Position numbers and translations under genes: made by a program. 64,000 nucleotides of DNA, from contig NZ_LT906453.1 of assembly GCF_900187045.1 (NCBI RefSeq), positions 2,294,001 to 2,358,000 of the forward strand, written 5' to 3'. Each line of letters starts with the position of its first letter. The first letter of the stretch is position 1. Shown here one piece after another: positions 21,501-32,449 of the stretch. Origin of the DNA: Dermatophilus congolensis. GTDB taxonomy: Bacteria > Actinomycetota > Actinomycetes > Actinomycetales > Dermatophilaceae. Below the pieces are notes generated by a model. That model searched no databases, was not told the origin of the DNA, and worked only from the letters and a program-made list of their open reading frames with translations.

Positions 21501-22458
21501 TAACCGGAATGCAGTCCAAAACCATGCCATTGGGATTGTTGTCCGTGGTTTGGAAAGCCGTGACAACACGAAGACGCTTAATGGCACGCGTCTTTTTCTG
21601 ACCTTTTCCGGTCTGGATGATCTCACGTAGCTGCTCAGCCTCAGCCTCAAGATCAAAAGTCTCCAGGCGCTTCTGCAGGGCAGCTGCACCCATGGATCCC
21701 TCGAAATACATGCCGAAGCGGTCACGCATTTCGCGGTAGAGCATTTCGTCACCTTCAAGGTCTTGCACCTTGAGGTTCTTGAACCGGGTCCATACCTGGT
21801 CAAGGCGTTCTGCCTCTTTATCCGCTTTCTTGCGGATGGAGTTCATCTCACGTTCTGCGGAATCACGCACTTTGCGGCGAACGTCGCCTTTAGCGCCTTC
21901 TGCTTCAAGCTCTGCAATATCTGCCTCGAGCTTTTTTGCTCGCTCTTCAATCTTGGCGTCACGCGCGTTCTCAAGGCTCTTTTTCTCAACCTCGATTTGA
22001 GCTTCAAGAGAAGGAAGATCACGGTGACGCGCTTCCTCGTCAACGCTGGTGATCATGTAAGCCGCGAAGTAGATGACCTTTTCAAGGTCTTTCGGGGCCA
22101 AATCAAGCAGGTAGCCCAAGCGGCTTGGAACACCCTTGAAGTACCAAATATGTGTCACAGGAGCAGCTAGCTCAATGTGCCCCATCCGCTCACGGCGCAC
22201 ACTAGAGCGGGTCACCTCGACGCCACAGCGTTCGCAGATGATGCCTTTAAAGCGCACCCGCTTGTACTTACCGCAGTAGCATTCCCAGTCACGAGTCGGA
22301 CCAAAAATACGCTCGCAGAAAAGACCGTCCTTTTCTGGCTTAAGCGTGCGGTAGTTAATCGTCTCGGGCTTTTTCACCTCGCCATGGCTCCAAGTACGGA
22401 TGTCATCCGCGCTGGCCAGGCCGATACGCAGCTCGTCAAAGTAGTTGACGTCGAGCAC
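18574..22458 (-). CDS. rpoC: DNA-directed RNA polymerase subunit beta'
   Basis: A 1294-residue catalytic subunit. The first zinc site [19 protein letters not shown] is near residue 65, the catalytic magnesium loop [12 protein letters not shown] is in the middle, and the second zinc site includes [11 protein letters not shown]. The frame is open 43 codons further upstream. The GTG at 22458 with AAGGA upstream starts the canonical [18 protein letters not shown], so it is chosen. It follows rpoB by about 155 bases and ends before a strong hairpin. Confidence 0.98.
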   Translation of the reverse strand: MLDVNYFDELRIGLASADDIRTWSHGEVKKPETINYRTLKPEKDGLFCERIFGPTRDWECYCGKYKRVRFKGIICERCGVEVTRSSVRRERMGHIELAAPVTHIWYFKGVPSRLGYLLDLAPKDLEKVIYFAAYMITSVDEEARHRDLPSLEAQIEVEKKSLENARDAKIEERAKKLEADIAELEAEGAKGDVRRKVRDSAEREMNSIRKKADKEAERLDQVWTRFKNLKVQDLEGDEMLYREMRDRFGMYFEGSMGAAALQKRLETFDLEAEAEQLREIIQTGKGQKKTRAIKRLRVVTAFQTTDNNPNGMVLDCIPVIPPDLRPMVQLDGGRFATSDLNDLYRRVINRNNRLKRLLDLGAPEIIVNNEKRMLQEAVDALFDNGRRGRPVTGPGNRPLKSLSDMLKGKQGRFRQNLLGKRVDYSGRSVIVVGPTLKLHQCGLPKQMALELFKPFVMKRLVDLDHAQNIKSAKRMVERSRPQVWDVLEEVITEHPVLLNRAPTLHRLGIQAFEPQLVEGKAIKLHPLVCGAFNADFDGDQMAVHVPLSPEAQAEARILMLSSNNILKPSDGRPVTMPSQDMIIGLFHLTSIREDGPGAGRAFRSAEEAQMAFDAGEIHLGSSVKIRIDDFVPGLGEAAPEGLVPNANGRFDGVVIETTLGRYIFNTALPVDYPWVEEPVDKKKLGAIVNDLAERYSKVQVAASLDALKELGYYWGTRSGATVAVADVVMPPNKDEILSQYESKAEKVQTQFERGLLTDEERRQELIEIWTEGTNKVASAMQENFPKLNPIYRMVSSGARGNWFQLRQIAGMRGLMANPKGEIIPRPIMSNFREGLSVLEFFISTHGARKGLADTALRTADSGYLTRRLVDVSQDVIIREHDCGTMRGLTLPIAVRNSEGELVLDENVESAVYARTLAEDVVKDGEVLASAGADVGDVLIARLVAAGVEQVKVRSVLTCDSHVGTCALCYGRSLATGKLVEIGEAVGIIAAQSIGEPGTQLTMRTFHTGGAAGDDITQGLPRVVELFEARTPKGVAPIIETAGRVEIEETDKSRRILITPDDGSEEQAYPVSKRARLLVNNGDHAEIGARVVAGPVDPKQVLRILGPRAVQIHLVEEVQGVYRQQGVSIHDKHIEVIVRQMLRRVTIIEAGDADLLPGSMAERGHFELENRRVVAEGGKPASGRPELMGITKASLATDSWLSAASFQETTRVLTDAAINAKSDPLLGLKENVILGKLIPAGTGLTQYRNTRVEPTEEAKATMYSLPDYQQFDYPVFGPGSGEAVRLDDASLGFSD

Positions 22459-22613
22459 GTGTGTCCTTCTCTCGTCAGTAGAGGTGTAGGTCGCAAGTTC
22501 ACGTTGGCCGATCGAGATTGGAATCTCTGACCGGCGAAGGTGCCTCGTACAGACGTACGAGGCGCTGCGTCCGGATCGCTGGGGCAACTACGTCGCCCCA
22601 GCGATCGAGGTCG

Positions 22614-25600
22614 TTAGACCTCTTCGACCGTGCTGGGCTCGCGGCGGGACAGGTCGATTCCGAGCTCATCAGCTGCGCGGAACACTTCCTGCTCCGGCTC
22701 ACGGAGGTCGATCTCAGTGCCGTCCGTAGAAAGAACTTCCACATTCAGGCACAAAGACTGCATTTCTTTGATGAGAACCTTGAACGATTCCGGGATGCCC
22801 GGCTCGGGAATGTTCTCACCCTTCACAATGGCCTCGTACACCTTCACGCGACCATTGACGTCGTCAGATTTGATCGTGAGAAGTTCCTGCAGCGCATACG
22901 CGGCACCGTAAGCCTCCAGTGCCCACACTTCCATTTCACCAAAGCGCTGACCACCGAACTGAGCCTTACCACCCAGTGGCTGCTGCGTGATCATGGAGTA
23001 CGGGCCTGTGCTACGGGCGTGGATCTTGTCGTCGACCAGGTGGTGCAGCTTCAGGATGTACATGTATCCCACTGCGATGGGATCAGGGTAAGGCTCACCG
23101 GAGCGACCATCGAAGAGACGCGCTTTTCCATCAGTAGCAACAAGACGCTGCCCATCCCGGGTAGGAAGTGTCGATCCAAGCAGACCTCGGATTTCTTCCT
23201 CTGTTGCGCCATCAAAAACAGGCGTAGCAACGCGGGTCAAAGCAGGAGCAGTGCGACCGTCCTCAGGGATCATGCGTGCCCAATCGGGATCACCCTCGAT
23301 GTCCCATCCGCGGCTTGCGATCCACCCAAGGTGAATTTCAAGCACCTGACCGATGTTCATACGACCAGGAACGCCCAGCGGGTTAAGAATGATGTCAACG
23401 GGCGTGCCGTCTTCCAAGAAGGGCATGTCTTCAACCGGCATGATGCGGCTGATAACACCCTTGTTTCCGTGACGCCCAGAAAGCTTGTCACCCACTGTGA
23501 TCTTGCGCTTGTTTGCGACGTAGACGCGCACAAGCTGGTTCACGCCTGGTGGAAGTTCATCTCCCTCTTCACGGTCAAAGACCTTGACACCAATGACCGT
23601 TCCCGTTTCACCGTGTGGAACTTTGAGAGAGGTGTCCCGCACCTCGCGGGCTTTCTCACCGAAGATGGCGCGAAGCAAACGCTCTTCCGGAGTCAGCTCG
23701 GTTTCACCCTTGGGAGTGACCTTTCCGACGAGCAGATCACCGTCACGAACTTCAGCGCCGATACGGATGATGCCGCGTTCGTCCAGATCAGCAAGTACAT
23801 CCTCAGAAACGTTGGGGATGTCTCGAGTGATTTCTTCTGGGCCGAGCTTGGTATCACGGGCATCGACTTCGTGTTCTTCGATGTGGATCGAAGAAAGGAC
23901 GTCATCCTGGACTAGTCGCTGAGACAGGATGATGGCGTCTTCGTAGTTGTAGCCTTCCCACGGCATGAATGCCACAAGGAGGTTACGTCCAAGGCTCATC
24001 TCACCACCGGCAGTCGCAGGACCGTCAGCAATAACTTCGCCAAGTTCGACGCGGTCACCTTCATTCACCACGACGCGCTGGTTGTAACAAGTGCCCTGGT
24101 TAGAGCGGCGGAACTTATCGATGCGATATGTGAGGTAGGAGCCGTCATCACCGGTGACATCGACGAGATCTGCGGTCACTCGAGTGACCACACCAGCAGC
24201 CTTGGCACGAACAACATCACCGGAGTCGAGAGCTGCGCGGTACTCCATACCCGTACCCACAAAAGGAGCTTCACTGCGCACCAGCGGCACTGCCTGGCGC
24301 TGCATGTTAGCTCCCATCAGGGCACGGTTGGCGTCATCGTGCTCCAGGAATGGGATAAGCGCTGTTGCGGCAGAAACCATCTGACGCGGCGAGACATCCA
24401 TGTAGTCAATGTCTTCGGCTGGAACATCGTCAGATTCGCCGCCTTTACGACGAGCTAGCACACGCTCTTCAACGAATTTTCCGTCTTCACCGATCGGGGC
24501 ATTTGCCTGAGCGATGATGAACTCGTCCTCTTCGTCTGCGGACAGGTAGTGAACCTCATCCGTGACTGCCCCGAACTCGCACTTACGGTAAGGCGTCTCA
24601 ATAAAACCGAAGGGGTTAATGCGAGCATAGGAAGCCAAAGCACCAATAAGACCGATGTTCGGACCTTCAGGGGTCTCAATGGGACACATACGTCCGTAGT
24701 GCGACGGGTGAACGTCACGAACTTCCATGCCAGCGCGGTCGCGAGAAAGACCACCAGGACCAAGTGCAGAAAGACGACGTTTGTGCGTCAGTCCTGCAAG
24801 TGGATTGTTCTGATCCATGAACTGAGACAACTGGCTCGTGCCAAAGAACTCACGGATAGAGGCAACAACAGGACGGATGTTGATCAACGTTTGCGGCGTG
24901 ATTGCCTCAACGTCCTGCGTCGTCATGCGCTCACGGACAACACGCTCCATGCGTGACAGGCCTGTACGGACCTGGTTCTGAATAAGTTCACCAACGCTGC
25001 GAAGACGACGGTTTCCGAAGTGATCGATGTCATCCGTTTCGACGCGAACAGCCACGTCTTTGCCGTCACGGTGCCCTGGCAGAGATGTTTCTCCTGCGTG
25101 CAGCGCTACCAGGTATTTAATCGTTGCGACGATGTCTTCGACAGTCAGAGTGTTGACCGCCCGATCCGTTTCAATACCAAGCTTCTTGTTGACCTTGTAA
25201 CGGCCGACCTTGGCAAGGTCGTAACGCTTGGGGTTGAAGTACAGATTGTTAAGGAGGTTCTGAGCTGCTTCCTTGGTCGGAGGTTCGCCCGGACGCAGCT
25301 TGCGGTAGATGTCAAGAAGGGCTTCGTCCTGCGAAGCAGTGTTGTCCTTTTCGAGGGTGGCACGCATGGAGTCGTACTCACCAAACTCTTCAAGGATCTG
25401 AGCGTCGGTCCAGCCCAGTGCTTTAAGGAGCACCGTGACAGATTGCTTGCGCTTGCGATCAACACGAACACCAACCTGGTCACGCTTGTCAATCTCGAAT
25501 TCGAGCCAGGCCCCACGGCTCGGGATGATCTTGGCAGTGAAAATGTCTTTGTCGCTGGTTTTATCTGGCGCAGACTCGAAATATGCACCAGGGCTGCGCA

Positions 25601-26099
25601 CCAGCTGCGAAACAACGACACGCTCGGTGCCGTTAATGATGAAGGTGCCTTGATCTGTCATGAGTGGGAAGTCACCCATGAACACGGTCTGGCTTTTAAT
25701 TTCACCAGTCGTGTTATTCATGAACTCGGCAGTGACGAACAGCGGAGCGCTGTACGTCATGTCCTTTTCTTTGCACTCCTCAAGGGAGTACTTCATCTCT
25801 TCGAACCGGTGATCACGGAACGAGAGGGACATCGAACCCGAGAAGTCTTCGATAGGCGAGATCTCTTCAAAGATCTCTTCGAGGCCGGAGTGCTCGGCCA
25901 CATCGTTCCGGCCAGCCTCGAGGGCCTCCGCAACTCGATCCTGCCATCTCTCGTTACCAAGCAACCAGTCAAAGCTCTCCGTTTGGAGAGCAAGAAGGTC
26001 AGGTACTTCGAGGGGTTCGCGAATCTTCGCGAACGACACCCGCCCGGAGGGGGTGATGGCGCTCGACATCTTCTGGGTCGCAATACGCGAGGAAGCCAA
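22614..26099 (-). CDS. rpoB: DNA-directed RNA polymerase subunit beta
   Basis: An 1161-residue subunit. The rifampicin-binding cluster reads [17 protein letters not shown] then [11 protein letters not shown], with Asp, His and Ser wild type at the three main resistance positions. The start is a TTG at 26099 with GGAAGGA upstream; an ATG ten codons later is possible but has a poorer site. The gene is led by a 512-base region and followed by rpoC. Confidence 0.98.
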   Translation of the reverse strand: MASSRIATQKMSSAITPSGRVSFAKIREPLEVPDLLALQTESFDWLLGNERWQDRVAEALEAGRNDVAEHSGLEEIFEEISPIEDFSGSMSLSFRDHRFEEMKYSLEECKEKDMTYSAPLFVTAEFMNNTTGEIKSQTVFMGDFPLMTDQGTFIINGTERVVVSQLVRSPGAYFESAPDKTSDKDIFTAKIIPSRGAWLEFEIDKRDQVGVRVDRKRKQSVTVLLKALGWTDAQILEEFGEYDSMRATLEKDNTASQDEALLDIYRKLRPGEPPTKEAAQNLLNNLYFNPKRYDLAKVGRYKVNKKLGIETDRAVNTLTVEDIVATIKYLVALHAGETSLPGHRDGKDVAVRVETDDIDHFGNRRLRSVGELIQNQVRTGLSRMERVVRERMTTQDVEAITPQTLINIRPVVASIREFFGTSQLSQFMDQNNPLAGLTHKRRLSALGPGGLSRDRAGMEVRDVHPSHYGRMCPIETPEGPNIGLIGALASYARINPFGFIETPYRKCEFGAVTDEVHYLSADEEDEFIIAQANAPIGEDGKFVEERVLARRKGGESDDVPAEDIDYMDVSPRQMVSAATALIPFLEHDDANRALMGANMQRQAVPLVRSEAPFVGTGMEYRAALDSGDVVRAKAAGVVTRVTADLVDVTGDDGSYLTYRIDKFRRSNQGTCYNQRVVVNEGDRVELGEVIADGPATAGGEMSLGRNLLVAFMPWEGYNYEDAIILSQRLVQDDVLSSIHIEEHEVDARDTKLGPEEITRDIPNVSEDVLADLDERGIIRIGAEVRDGDLLVGKVTPKGETELTPEERLLRAIFGEKAREVRDTSLKVPHGETGTVIGVKVFDREEGDELPPGVNQLVRVYVANKRKITVGDKLSGRHGNKGVISRIMPVEDMPFLEDGTPVDIILNPLGVPGRMNIGQVLEIHLGWIASRGWDIEGDPDWARMIPEDGRTAPALTRVATPVFDGATEEEIRGLLGSTLPTRDGQRLVATDGKARLFDGRSGEPYPDPIAVGYMYILKLHHLVDDKIHARSTGPYSMITQQPLGGKAQFGGQRFGEMEVWALEAYGAAYALQELLTIKSDDVNGRVKVYEAIVKGENIPEPGIPESFKVLIKEMQSLCLNVEVLSTDGTEIDLREPEQEVFRAADELGIDLSRREPSTVEEV

Positions 26100-26446
26100 G
26101 GATGGTCCTTCCGCAAGGCCTGTGGTTGACGGCGGTCGCGCGCCTGCAGACCATGCAGTCTTAGCTTCGACTAACGATCACGAGGAACATGCACAAGGCG
26201 TAGCCCACCCTTAGCCCCGAAGGGCTTAGAACGGCGACCGTCCACCGTTGTCGGTGTCATCCATGACATATCCCGACGGTGTAATCATGTCGACCACAGC
26301 AGGCTGACCGATCTACGCTTCGATACACGACCCGTGAACTGGCCTTTTACCCGTCAGTCTCTATGTGTTTCAACGTAAGTCAGGACACACAAAAACTAGA
26401 GGTGAAGCCAAGAAGCACATGGGCAGCGCAAAGCGTTAGCATACCT

Positions 26447-26477
26447 ACTTTATCTGTAAAATCCAAATTAACGTCAA
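26447..26477 (-). promoter_or_regulatory. Candidate sigma-A-type promoter for rpoBC
   Basis: On the minus strand TTGACG (26472-26477) is followed 19 bases later by TAAAGT (26447-26452), or 17 bases later by GATAAA. This is the best match in the gap, located just behind the rplL terminator. It was found by eye. Confidence 0.35.
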
Positions 26478-26540
26478 GACACATCACCGGTTCACCCAGG
26501 AAAAGAACCCTAAAACCTCTAACTCCCCCACCGCAAACAC

Positions 26541-26582
26541 AGTGAAGGCAGGATAAATCTGACGATTTATCCTGCCTTCACT
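26541..26582 (-). terminator. Terminator after rplL
   Basis: A perfect 19-bp stem (26541-26559 with 26564-26582) with a four-base loop, 30 bases behind the rplL stop, followed by TGTGTTTG on the minus strand. It separates rplJL from rpoBC, which must then use its own promoter or read-through. Confidence 0.8.
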
Positions 26583-26611
26583 CAGAGAAAGAGCGGGTTA
26601 CCCCGCAGCAA

Positions 26612-26998
26612 TCACTTAAGCGTGACGGTGGCGCCAGCGCCCTCCAGGGCAGCCTTAGCCTTCTCAGCGTCATCCTTCTTTGCGCCTTCGAGGACAGCCT
26701 TCGGGGCGCCGTCAACGAGGTCCTTGGCTTCCTTCAGGCCGAGAGAGGTAAGTGCACGAACCTCTTTGATGACCTGGATCTTCTTGTCGCCAGCGGACTC
26801 GAGGATGACGTCGAACTCGTCCTTCTCCTCGGCAGCAGCGGCGTCGCCACCTGCAGCCGGAGCAGCAACAGCCACAGCAGCCGGAGCAGCAGCGGTAACG
26901 TCGAACTTCTCCTCGAACGCCTTGACGAACTCAGAGAGCTCGATAAGGGTCATTTCTTCGAACTGGGCGAGGAGCTCCTCGGTGGAAAGCTTGGCCAT
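26612..26998 (-). CDS. rplL: 50S ribosomal protein L7/L12
   Basis: A 128-residue stalk protein that recruits translational GTPases. The N-terminal dimerisation helix pair is followed by an Ala/Pro-rich hinge (residues about 33-55) and the C-terminal domain with [19 protein letters not shown]. The ATG at 26998 follows AAGGA; upstream in-frame codons have no homology. Confidence 0.97.
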   Translation of the reverse strand: MAKLSTEELLAQFEEMTLIELSEFVKAFEEKFDVTAAAPAAVAVAAPAAGGDAAAAEEKDEFDVILESAGDKKIQVIKEVRALTSLGLKEAKDLVDGAPKAVLEGAKKDDAEKAKAALEGAGATVTLK

Positions 26999-27108
26999 GG
27001 TGATGGTCCTTCCTGATGTCACTACGTTTGCTCGATGTAGGGCCAACTAGACCGCACATCGCTGCGCTCTTACGAACGCGGGAAAAACCGGTGAGGACAC
27101 CGGGATGA

Positions 27109-27657
27109 TCACTCGGCAGCAGCCTCGTCTGCCGAAGGTGCACCTTCGGCAGTCTTGGCGCGAAGAGCGTCGACCGTGCGCGCCGCCTTGGAGAGCGGAG
27201 CGACGAACATGTAAGCAGCCTGGCTGATCTTGGCCTTCATGCCACCCGCCAACTTGGCAAGTAGCACCTCGCGGGACTCGAGGTCCGCGAGCTGAGCGAC
27301 TTCCTCAGCACTAAGGGTCTTACCGTCAAGGACAGCACCCTTAATAACGAGCTTGTCGTTGGCCTTGGCGAAGTCACGCAACGTCTTTGCAGCCGCCACC
27401 GGGTCACCGGAAACGAATGCGACAGCCGTCGGACCCGAGAGCTTGCCATCAAATGCCGTAACACCAGCATTCGTAGCCGCGATCTGCGTCAGCGTGTTCT
27501 TCACCACCGAGTACGAACCATTGGGGCGCAACTGAGTACGCAGCTCAGCAAGCTGCGCGACAGTCAGACCCCGGTACTCGGTCAGCACGGCCGCACCGGA
27601 CTCGCGGAATTTCTCCTCGAGCTCGGCGATGGCTGCCTGCTTTGCGGGCGTTGCCAT
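27109..27657 (-). CDS. rplJ: 50S ribosomal protein L10
   Basis: A 182-residue stalk base protein that anchors L7/L12 and autoregulates the operon in many bacteria. The ATG at 27657 with GGAGG upstream begins [17 protein letters not shown]. The tail is Ala/Glu-rich and binds L7/L12 dimers. A structured leader lies upstream. Confidence 0.97.
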   Translation of the reverse strand: MATPAKQAAIAELEEKFRESGAAVLTEYRGLTVAQLAELRTQLRPNGSYSVVKNTLTQIAATNAGVTAFDGKLSGPTAVAFVSGDPVAAAKTLRDFAKANDKLVIKGAVLDGKTLSAEEVAQLADLESREVLLAKLAGGMKAKISQAAYMFVAPLSKAARTVDALRAKTAEGAPSADEAAAE

Positions 27658-27830
27658 ATGGCCTCCTTCATGGGTTCGAGCCGGCATCCCAACCGAGGCG
27701 GAGCCTCGTTGACGCATGAAAAAAGCTCCCGGCGCAGGACACGGGAGCACAGCCACCTTTCATAGGTAGCAGACAACTCTAGCGGCCTACGCTGGTTGCC
27801 CGGATGGGCGTTTACGCGGAATTCCTTCCG
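27658..27830 (-). promoter_or_regulatory. rplJL leader (L10-leader-like)
   Basis: The leader on the minus strand holds a folded segment around 27748-27800 (CGTAGGCCGCTAGAG... ACCTATGAAAGGTGG) in the place of the known L10-binding leader RNAs. It then has a stem 27742-27748/27725-27731 (GCTCCCG/CGGGAGC) followed by exactly six T (27719-27724), which is a complete intrinsic terminator 62 bases before the rplJ start. I infer attenuation coupled to L10 (or L10-L12) binding. Confidence 0.6.
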
Positions 27831-27954
27831 GGACTTCGTGACTACAAAGTTCACCACGAAGAAACGGAACGAATCCCACAACCGGCGGTCATGGGTCTCA
27901 TCAACAGTAGGTGAATCAGACCTAGTTATTCAAATCAACAACGCACACCTATAA

Positions 27955-27990
27955 CGAAGAGCCTTGGCGTCAACACGCTAAGGCTCTTCG
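27955..27990 (-). terminator. Terminator-like hairpin after rplA
   Basis: 16-bp arms (27955-27970 and 27975-27990) with one G-U pair and a four-base loop, 31 bases behind the rplA stop. On the minus strand GTTATAG follows, which is only a weak U-tract. Confidence 0.65.
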
Positions 27991-28021
27991 AAGATTCACA
28001 GACGATTATGCAAGTGACTCA

Positions 28022-28717
28022 TCACTCCGCGTCACGCATTTTGCCCAAGTCAAGCGAAATGCCAGGGCTGTTCGTGGTAGCCATCGTTGCCTTAGAAACG
28101 TAACGCCCCTTAGAAGCAGACGGCTTCAAACGAGCAACTTCCTCAATAGCAGCGCTGTAGTTCTCAAGCAGCTGCTCCTCTGTGAAAGAAGCCTTACCGA
28201 TGATGAAGTGAAGGTTGCTGTGCTTATCGACGCGGAACTCAATCTTTCCGCCCTTAATGTCAGAGACAGCTTTGGCGACGTTCATCGTCACCGTGCCTGT
28301 CTTCGGGTTAGGCATAAGGCCACGAGGACCAAGAACCTTACCCAGGCGCCCAACCTTACCCATCAAGTCAGGAGTCGCGACAACAGCGTCGAAGTCCAAC
28401 CAGCCACCCTGGACCTTCTCCAGCATGTCGTCAGAACCAACAAAATCAGCACCAGCTTCGCGAGCTGCGTCTGCGTTCGCACCCGTGGCGAAAACCAACA
28501 CGCGGGCAGTTTTACCGGTGCCGTTAGGCAAGTTAACCGTGCCGCGAACCATCTGGTCTGCTTTACGCGGGTCAACCCCAAGACGCAACGCAACCTCAAC
28601 CGTGGCGTCGAACTTTGTGGAAGCCGTCTCTTTCGCTAGACGGATAGCCTCGATCGGCGAGTACTGACGCGAACCGATCTTTTCAGCTGCCTCGCGGTAT
28701 GCCTTGCTGCGCTTCAT
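28022..28717 (-). CDS. rplA: 50S ribosomal protein L1
   Basis: A 231-residue L1-stalk protein and translational repressor of its own operon in many bacteria. The signature [20 protein letters not shown] is present. The ATG at 28717 is preceded by GAAGGAG and starts [15 protein letters not shown]. An upstream extension of the frame has no homology. Confidence 0.97.
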   Translation of the reverse strand: MKRSKAYREAAEKIGSRQYSPIEAIRLAKETASTKFDATVEVALRLGVDPRKADQMVRGTVNLPNGTGKTARVLVFATGANADAAREAGADFVGSDDMLEKVQGGWLDFDAVVATPDLMGKVGRLGKVLGPRGLMPNPKTGTVTMNVAKAVSDIKGGKIEFRVDKHSNLHFIIGKASFTEEQLLENYSAAIEEVARLKPSASKGRYVSKATMATTNSPGISLDLGKMRDAE

Positions 28718-28923
28718 AACTGCTCCTTCTCTCTGAAACTCAGAGAACATATAAGCGGACAAAAAGTCCTTGGAGTCGTGGTGCGGGCCGCGCTGGACCC
28801 TTCCACTGTCGCTTCATAACGACTTAGACCACATCCCACGCTTAGCGTGACAAGAACGCCGAGCAGGACGAGCCATCGAAACATCATGCCGCTACGACAA
28901 GCGTCGCAGCAAATCTGACAGAT

Positions 28924-28959
28924 GTGTTGATGCGCGCTGGCATTAGCGCGCATCAACAC
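28924..28959 (-). terminator. Hairpin between rplK and rplA
   Basis: A perfect 15-bp stem (28924-28938 with 28945-28959) and six-base loop, starting 22 bases after the rplK stop. No U-tract follows. It sits at the head of a 264-base rplK-rplA spacer, whereas these genes usually lie close together. Confidence 0.55.
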
Positions 28960-28981
28960 CCATCAGAGGTACATCCAGAAC

Positions 28982-29413
28982 TCAGCCCTGAACTTCAATA
29001 CCCATGGAACGGGCCGTGCCAGCGATGATCTTCATTGCCTGGTCGATCTCATGAGCATTCAGATCCTGCATCTTCTGCTCAGCAATGGCACGCACCTGGT
29101 CCTGTGTAAGCTTGCCCACCTTAGTGGTGTGCGGCGTACCGGATCCCTTAGGAACACCAGCAGCCTTCTTGATGAGCTCCGCAGCCGGCGGGGTCTTCGT
29201 AACGAACGTGAAGGTACGGTCTTCGTAGACAGTGATCTCAACAGGGATCACGCTGCCGCGCTGAGATTCCGTCGCAGCGTTGTACGCCTTGACGAACTCC
29301 ATGATGTTCACACCATGCTGACCCAGGGCCGGACCAACCGGCGGCGCAGGCGAGGCAGCACCCGCCTGGATCTGCAACTTAATGAACCCAGAAACCTTCT
29401 TCTTGGGAGCCAT
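28982..29413 (-). CDS. rplK: 50S ribosomal protein L11
   Basis: A 143-residue protein of the GTPase-associated centre, needed for RelA-dependent stringent response. The proline-rich N-terminal domain ([20 protein letters not shown]) and C-terminal rRNA-binding domain ([20 protein letters not shown]) are intact. Confidence 0.97.
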   Translation of the reverse strand: MAPKKKVSGFIKLQIQAGAASPAPPVGPALGQHGVNIMEFVKAYNAATESQRGSVIPVEITVYEDRTFTFVTKTPPAAELIKKAAGVPKGSGTPHTTKVGKLTQDQVRAIAEQKMQDLNAHEIDQAMKIIAGTARSMGIEVQG

Positions 29414-29500
29414 AGCACTTCCTTATCTCATGGGCCCACGCCATGGGCGATGACCCGGTTGCAGTCCGCGAAACGATTGCTTCACGGAAAACGTTCACGC

Positions 29501-30565
29501 TCAGATCTTGGCGACCTGGTTGAACGACAGCTCGACCGGCGTTTCCCGGCCAAAGATCGACACAAGCACCTTCAATTTCTGCTGCTCAGGCAGGATGTCA
29601 GAGATTGTGGCGGGCATCGTTTCGAACGGTCCCTCCATCACAGTAACCGACTCGCCGATCTCAAAATCGACATCGTACTGGACCACATTTGCAGCGTTAG
29701 CCGCAGCCGACTCCAAGGATTCATCTTCAACTTCAGCCACAGGCTCGGGCTTCGCTTCCACAGCAGGAGCCAGCATCGAGACAACTTCATCCATGCTCAA
29801 AGGCACCGGCGAGTAAGCGTTACCAACAAAACCGGTCACACCAGGAGTGTGACGCACTGCGCCCCAGCTCTCATCAGTCAGATCCATACGAACCAAGACA
29901 TAACCAGGAACGCGCACGCGCCGCACCTTCTTGCGCTGACCGTTCTTGATCTCGGTGACCTCTTCCATCGGCACCTCAGCCTGGAAGATGTAATCCTCCA
30001 GGTTCAGCGACTGCGCCCGCTGCTCCAAGTTCTGCTTCACCCGGTTCTCATAACCGGCGTACGAATGGATGACATACCAGTCACCTTCAGCGAAACGAAG
30101 CTCCTGACGCAGGGCTTCAACTGGGTCATCCTCAGTGCTAACTTTCACGTCTTCACGAACAGCTGTAGCAGCCGCGATATCAGCAGCATCACCGGCTTCA
30201 GTGACCATGTCGTCAGAAGCAGCCTCCAGTGCCGCTTCCTCGGCTTCAGCCTCCTCAGAAAGCTCTGCTTCAACGTCCTCGGCGAGCTCCGTCAGCTCCT
30301 GCTCAACCTCTAGCTCAGCTTCGCCTTCTGCTGCGCCATCTTCAGCATCGCCAACCTCTTCAGAGATAGTTTCGGCCGGAGCGTCCCCGTACTCAGCGTC
30401 TTCGACACTGTCGGAAACCGCCTCCACGAGAGCGTCCCCATCCGAAATAACATCCGTTTCCGGATCCTGGGTCATGCCCTCCGGGGCACCTGCAGCCATC
30501 GCCTCGCTCACCTGATCGCGAACTTCGGCCTCATCGCTCTCGCTGGGGGTCCAGTCCTGTGACAC
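29501..30565 (-). CDS. nusG: Transcription termination/antitermination factor NusG with acidic N-terminal extension
   Basis: A 354-residue protein. The NGN domain starts near residue 161 ([20 protein letters not shown]) and binds RNA polymerase. A Glu/Ala-rich linker of about 35 residues precedes the C-terminal KOW domain ([19 protein letters not shown]). Residues 1-150 are a low-complexity acidic tract dominated by Glu, Ala and Asp. The GTG at 30565 with AGGTAGG upstream is my choice; the frame is open to a TTG at 30730. It lies between secE and rplK. Confidence 0.94.
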   Translation of the reverse strand: MSQDWTPSESDEAEVRDQVSEAMAAGAPEGMTQDPETDVISDGDALVEAVSDSVEDAEYGDAPAETISEEVGDAEDGAAEGEAELEVEQELTELAEDVEAELSEEAEAEEAALEAASDDMVTEAGDAADIAAATAVREDVKVSTEDDPVEALRQELRFAEGDWYVIHSYAGYENRVKQNLEQRAQSLNLEDYIFQAEVPMEEVTEIKNGQRKKVRRVRVPGYVLVRMDLTDESWGAVRHTPGVTGFVGNAYSPVPLSMDEVVSMLAPAVEAKPEPVAEVEDESLESAAANAANVVQYDVDFEIGESVTVMEGPFETMPATISDILPEQQKLKVLVSIFGRETPVELSFNQVAKI

Positions 30566-30775
30566 GTCGCTGCCTACCTTTTCCTGCGCTTCGTCCGTGC
30601 AGACATTGCTGTTGACATTGTGTGCGAAATCCCGGACGGCGCAACGACCGGCAGACCGGAAGCGCACCCGCCACACAAAGGGCACCGGGCTTACAAGAAT
30701 GGCCCTCGCATCACTGCGGGGCCGTTTCAAACGTTCAGAGACCGTGCTTGAAAAGGATAAAGCCTCCCAGGCACG

Positions 30776-31036
30776 TCACTCCGCGAAGATCCAGAAAACC
30801 AGGCGAGTAAACACCCAGTCCAGACCAAAAACAAAAAGCATCACAATCGTCACAAAGACGATCACCGTAGCCGTATATCGCGCGAGCTCTTCTCGCGACG
30901 GACGAACTACTTTACCCAGCTCATCAAAGACCTGACGGAAAAACAACGCAATCGAGGCGAAAAACCTAGTGAACAGATTGCTTCTAGCAGGCTGCCCCTG
31001 AGAGCTCCCTACTGGGGCTGTCTTTTGGTTCGCCAC
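30776..31036 (-). CDS. secE: Protein translocase subunit SecE
   Basis: An 86-residue SecYEG subunit. A soluble N-terminus is followed by an amphipathic helix (FFRQVFDELGKVVRPSREEL) and a single C-terminal membrane segment (ATVIVFVTIVMLFVFGLDWVF). GTG start with GAGG upstream. It lies 86 bases after tRNA-Trp on the same strand, so the two are probably cotranscribed. Confidence 0.95.
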   Translation of the reverse strand: MANQKTAPVGSSQGQPARSNLFTRFFASIALFFRQVFDELGKVVRPSREELARYTATVIVFVTIVMLFVFGLDWVFTRLVFWIFAE

Positions 31037-31121
31037 AGGTCCTCATCTCTCGATCGCCGACGCCGCACCTAGCGGTCCGCGATGTCGTCCTGACGTCGGC
31101 CTGTTTCCTGACGTTGCAACG

Positions 31122-31194
31122 CAGGGCAGGAGGGACTCGAACCCCCAACCGCCGGTTTTGGAGACCGGTGCTCTACCAATTGAGCCACTGCCCT
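31122..31194 (-). tRNA. tRNA-Trp (anticodon CCA)
   Basis: A 73-base cloverleaf. The acceptor AGGGCAG pairs with CTGCCCT and the discriminator is G. The anticodon stem CCGGT/ACCGG encloses CTCCAAA with anticodon CCA. The T arm GGTTCGAGTCC is normal. CCA is not encoded. It precedes secE, as in many actinobacteria. Confidence 0.95.
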
Positions 31195-31352
31195 ACGGAT
31201 GAAATCCGAGCGGAAACCGCAACGACTGCATCCGGGAACCGAGCTTACGCCAACGGAACCTTGGAGTCCAAGTCACCCATGAACTCTCCCCACCGCAAGT
31301 ACCCCATCGCAATAGACACAATCCGCCACGCACCCAATGGCACGATAAAAAC

Positions 31353-32396
31353 GTGACCTCTCCTCGATCTCTAACAGCCCTACCCAAAACCCACCTACAC
31401 CTGCACTTCACCGGCTCAATGAGATTCGACACCCTCCTAGACCTCGCAGCCAAACACGGCATCCGACTCCCCCGCGCTCTAACAAACAACTGGCCACCAC
31501 AATTGGCCGACACAGGAGGCCGCGGCTGGTTCAGATTCCAACGCCTCTACGAAGCAGCCCGCGCCTGCGTCACAACCGAAAGCGATATCCGCCGCGTCCT
31601 CCATGAAGCAGCCGAAGACGACGCCGCCGAAGGATCACGCAGACTTGAGCTTCAAGTTGACCCCACTGGCTACGCCACACACCTCGGAGGGATCACCCCC
31701 GCCCTCGAAATCGTCCTCGACGAAGCACGCAAAGCCCACACAGAACTCGGTATCGAAATCGGCATCATCGTTGCAGCCAGCCGCACCCGACACCCCCTGG
31801 ACGCAAGAGCTCTGGCACGCCTCGCCGCCCGATACGCCGGCGACGGCCCCGGACAAGTCATCGGATTCGGCCTATCGAACGACGAACGTCGCGGCGAAAC
31901 AAGCGAATTTGCTCCCGCATTCCGTATCGCCGCCCGCGCAGGACTCACCCTGGTACCACACGGAGGAGAACTCCTAGGCCCAGACCACCTCGCCCACATC
32001 CTCGATTCACTCCACCCACATCGCTTCGGCCACGGCGTTCGAGCAGCTGAAGACCCCCACCTACTCCAACGCGCCATCGATAAAGGAGTCGGATTCGAAA
32101 TCTGCCCCGGGAGCAACGTAGCCCTCGGCGTATACAACAACACCGCCGCCCTCCCCCTAAGAACGCTCTATGAAGCAGGTGCACACATCGCCCTAGGCGC
32201 CGACGATCCACTCCTTTTCGGAAGCCGTCTCACAGCCCAATACGAAATAGCACGCAACCACCACGGCTTCACAGACAAAGAACTCGCAGAACTCGCACGC
32301 CGATCTGTCTACACCTCAACCGCCTCCACCAGCAGCAAAACCAGCATGCTCACTGACATCGACAACTGGAACAACACACCTGCCGAAACACCATGA
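31353..32396 (+). CDS. add: Adenosine deaminase
   Basis: A 347-residue amidohydrolase-fold enzyme converting adenosine to inosine in purine salvage. Zinc ligands and catalytic residues are visible: HLHLHFTGS near residue 14, VPHGGE near 208 (His and catalytic Glu), HRFGHG near 229 and GADDP near 283 (catalytic Asp region). It starts with GTG and has no obvious Shine-Dalgarno site. It diverges from tRNA-Trp and converges with murB. The C-terminal 20 residues are Thr/Ser-rich and probably disordered. Confidence 0.88.
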   Translation: MTSPRSLTALPKTHLHLHFTGSMRFDTLLDLAAKHGIRLPRALTNNWPPQLADTGGRGWFRFQRLYEAARACVTTESDIRRVLHEAAEDDAAEGSRRLELQVDPTGYATHLGGITPALEIVLDEARKAHTELGIEIGIIVAASRTRHPLDARALARLAARYAGDGPGQVIGFGLSNDERRGETSEFAPAFRIAARAGLTLVPHGGELLGPDHLAHILDSLHPHRFGHGVRAAEDPHLLQRAIDKGVGFEICPGSNVALGVYNNTAALPLRTLYEAGAHIALGADDPLLFGSRLTAQYEIARNHHGFTDKELAELARRSVYTSTASTSSKTSMLTDIDNWNNTPAETP

Positions 32397-32403
32397 ACCA
32401 CAC

Positions 32404-32438
32404 AAAAGTGCCGCCACACCTCGTGTGACGGCACTTTT
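32404..32438. terminator. Bidirectional terminator between add and murB
   Basis: 16-base arms (32404-32419 and 32423-32438) pair with one mismatch. AAAA and TTTT flanks give a U-tract in both directions. It serves the convergent genes add (+) and murB (-). Confidence 0.85.
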
Positions 32439-32449
32439 AACACCAAAAA

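Larger units (their letters stand above)
26100..26611. other. rpoB upstream region
   Basis: 512 bases with no gene on either strand. It holds the rplL terminator (26541-26582), a small GC stem just after the rplL stop (about 26592-26605) and a candidate rpoBC promoter (26447-26477). The proximal 350 bases would form a long rpoB leader with several short inverted repeats and no clear known riboregulator. Confidence 0.5.

Noticed and set aside
22518-23915. A 465-codon plus-strand open frame opposite the 3' end of rpoB
   Set aside because: It is antisense to the conserved RpoB C-terminus; no motif or ribosome binding site supports it.
17707-26099. Streptomycin or rifampicin resistance mutations in rpsL and rpoB
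   Set aside because: Lys43 and Lys88 of S12 and the rifampicin-cluster Asp, His and Ser of RpoB are all wild type.
29051-30313. A 420-codon plus-strand open frame opposite rplK and nusG
   Set aside because: It is antisense to two conserved genes, and its composition reflects the acidic NusG tail read backwards.
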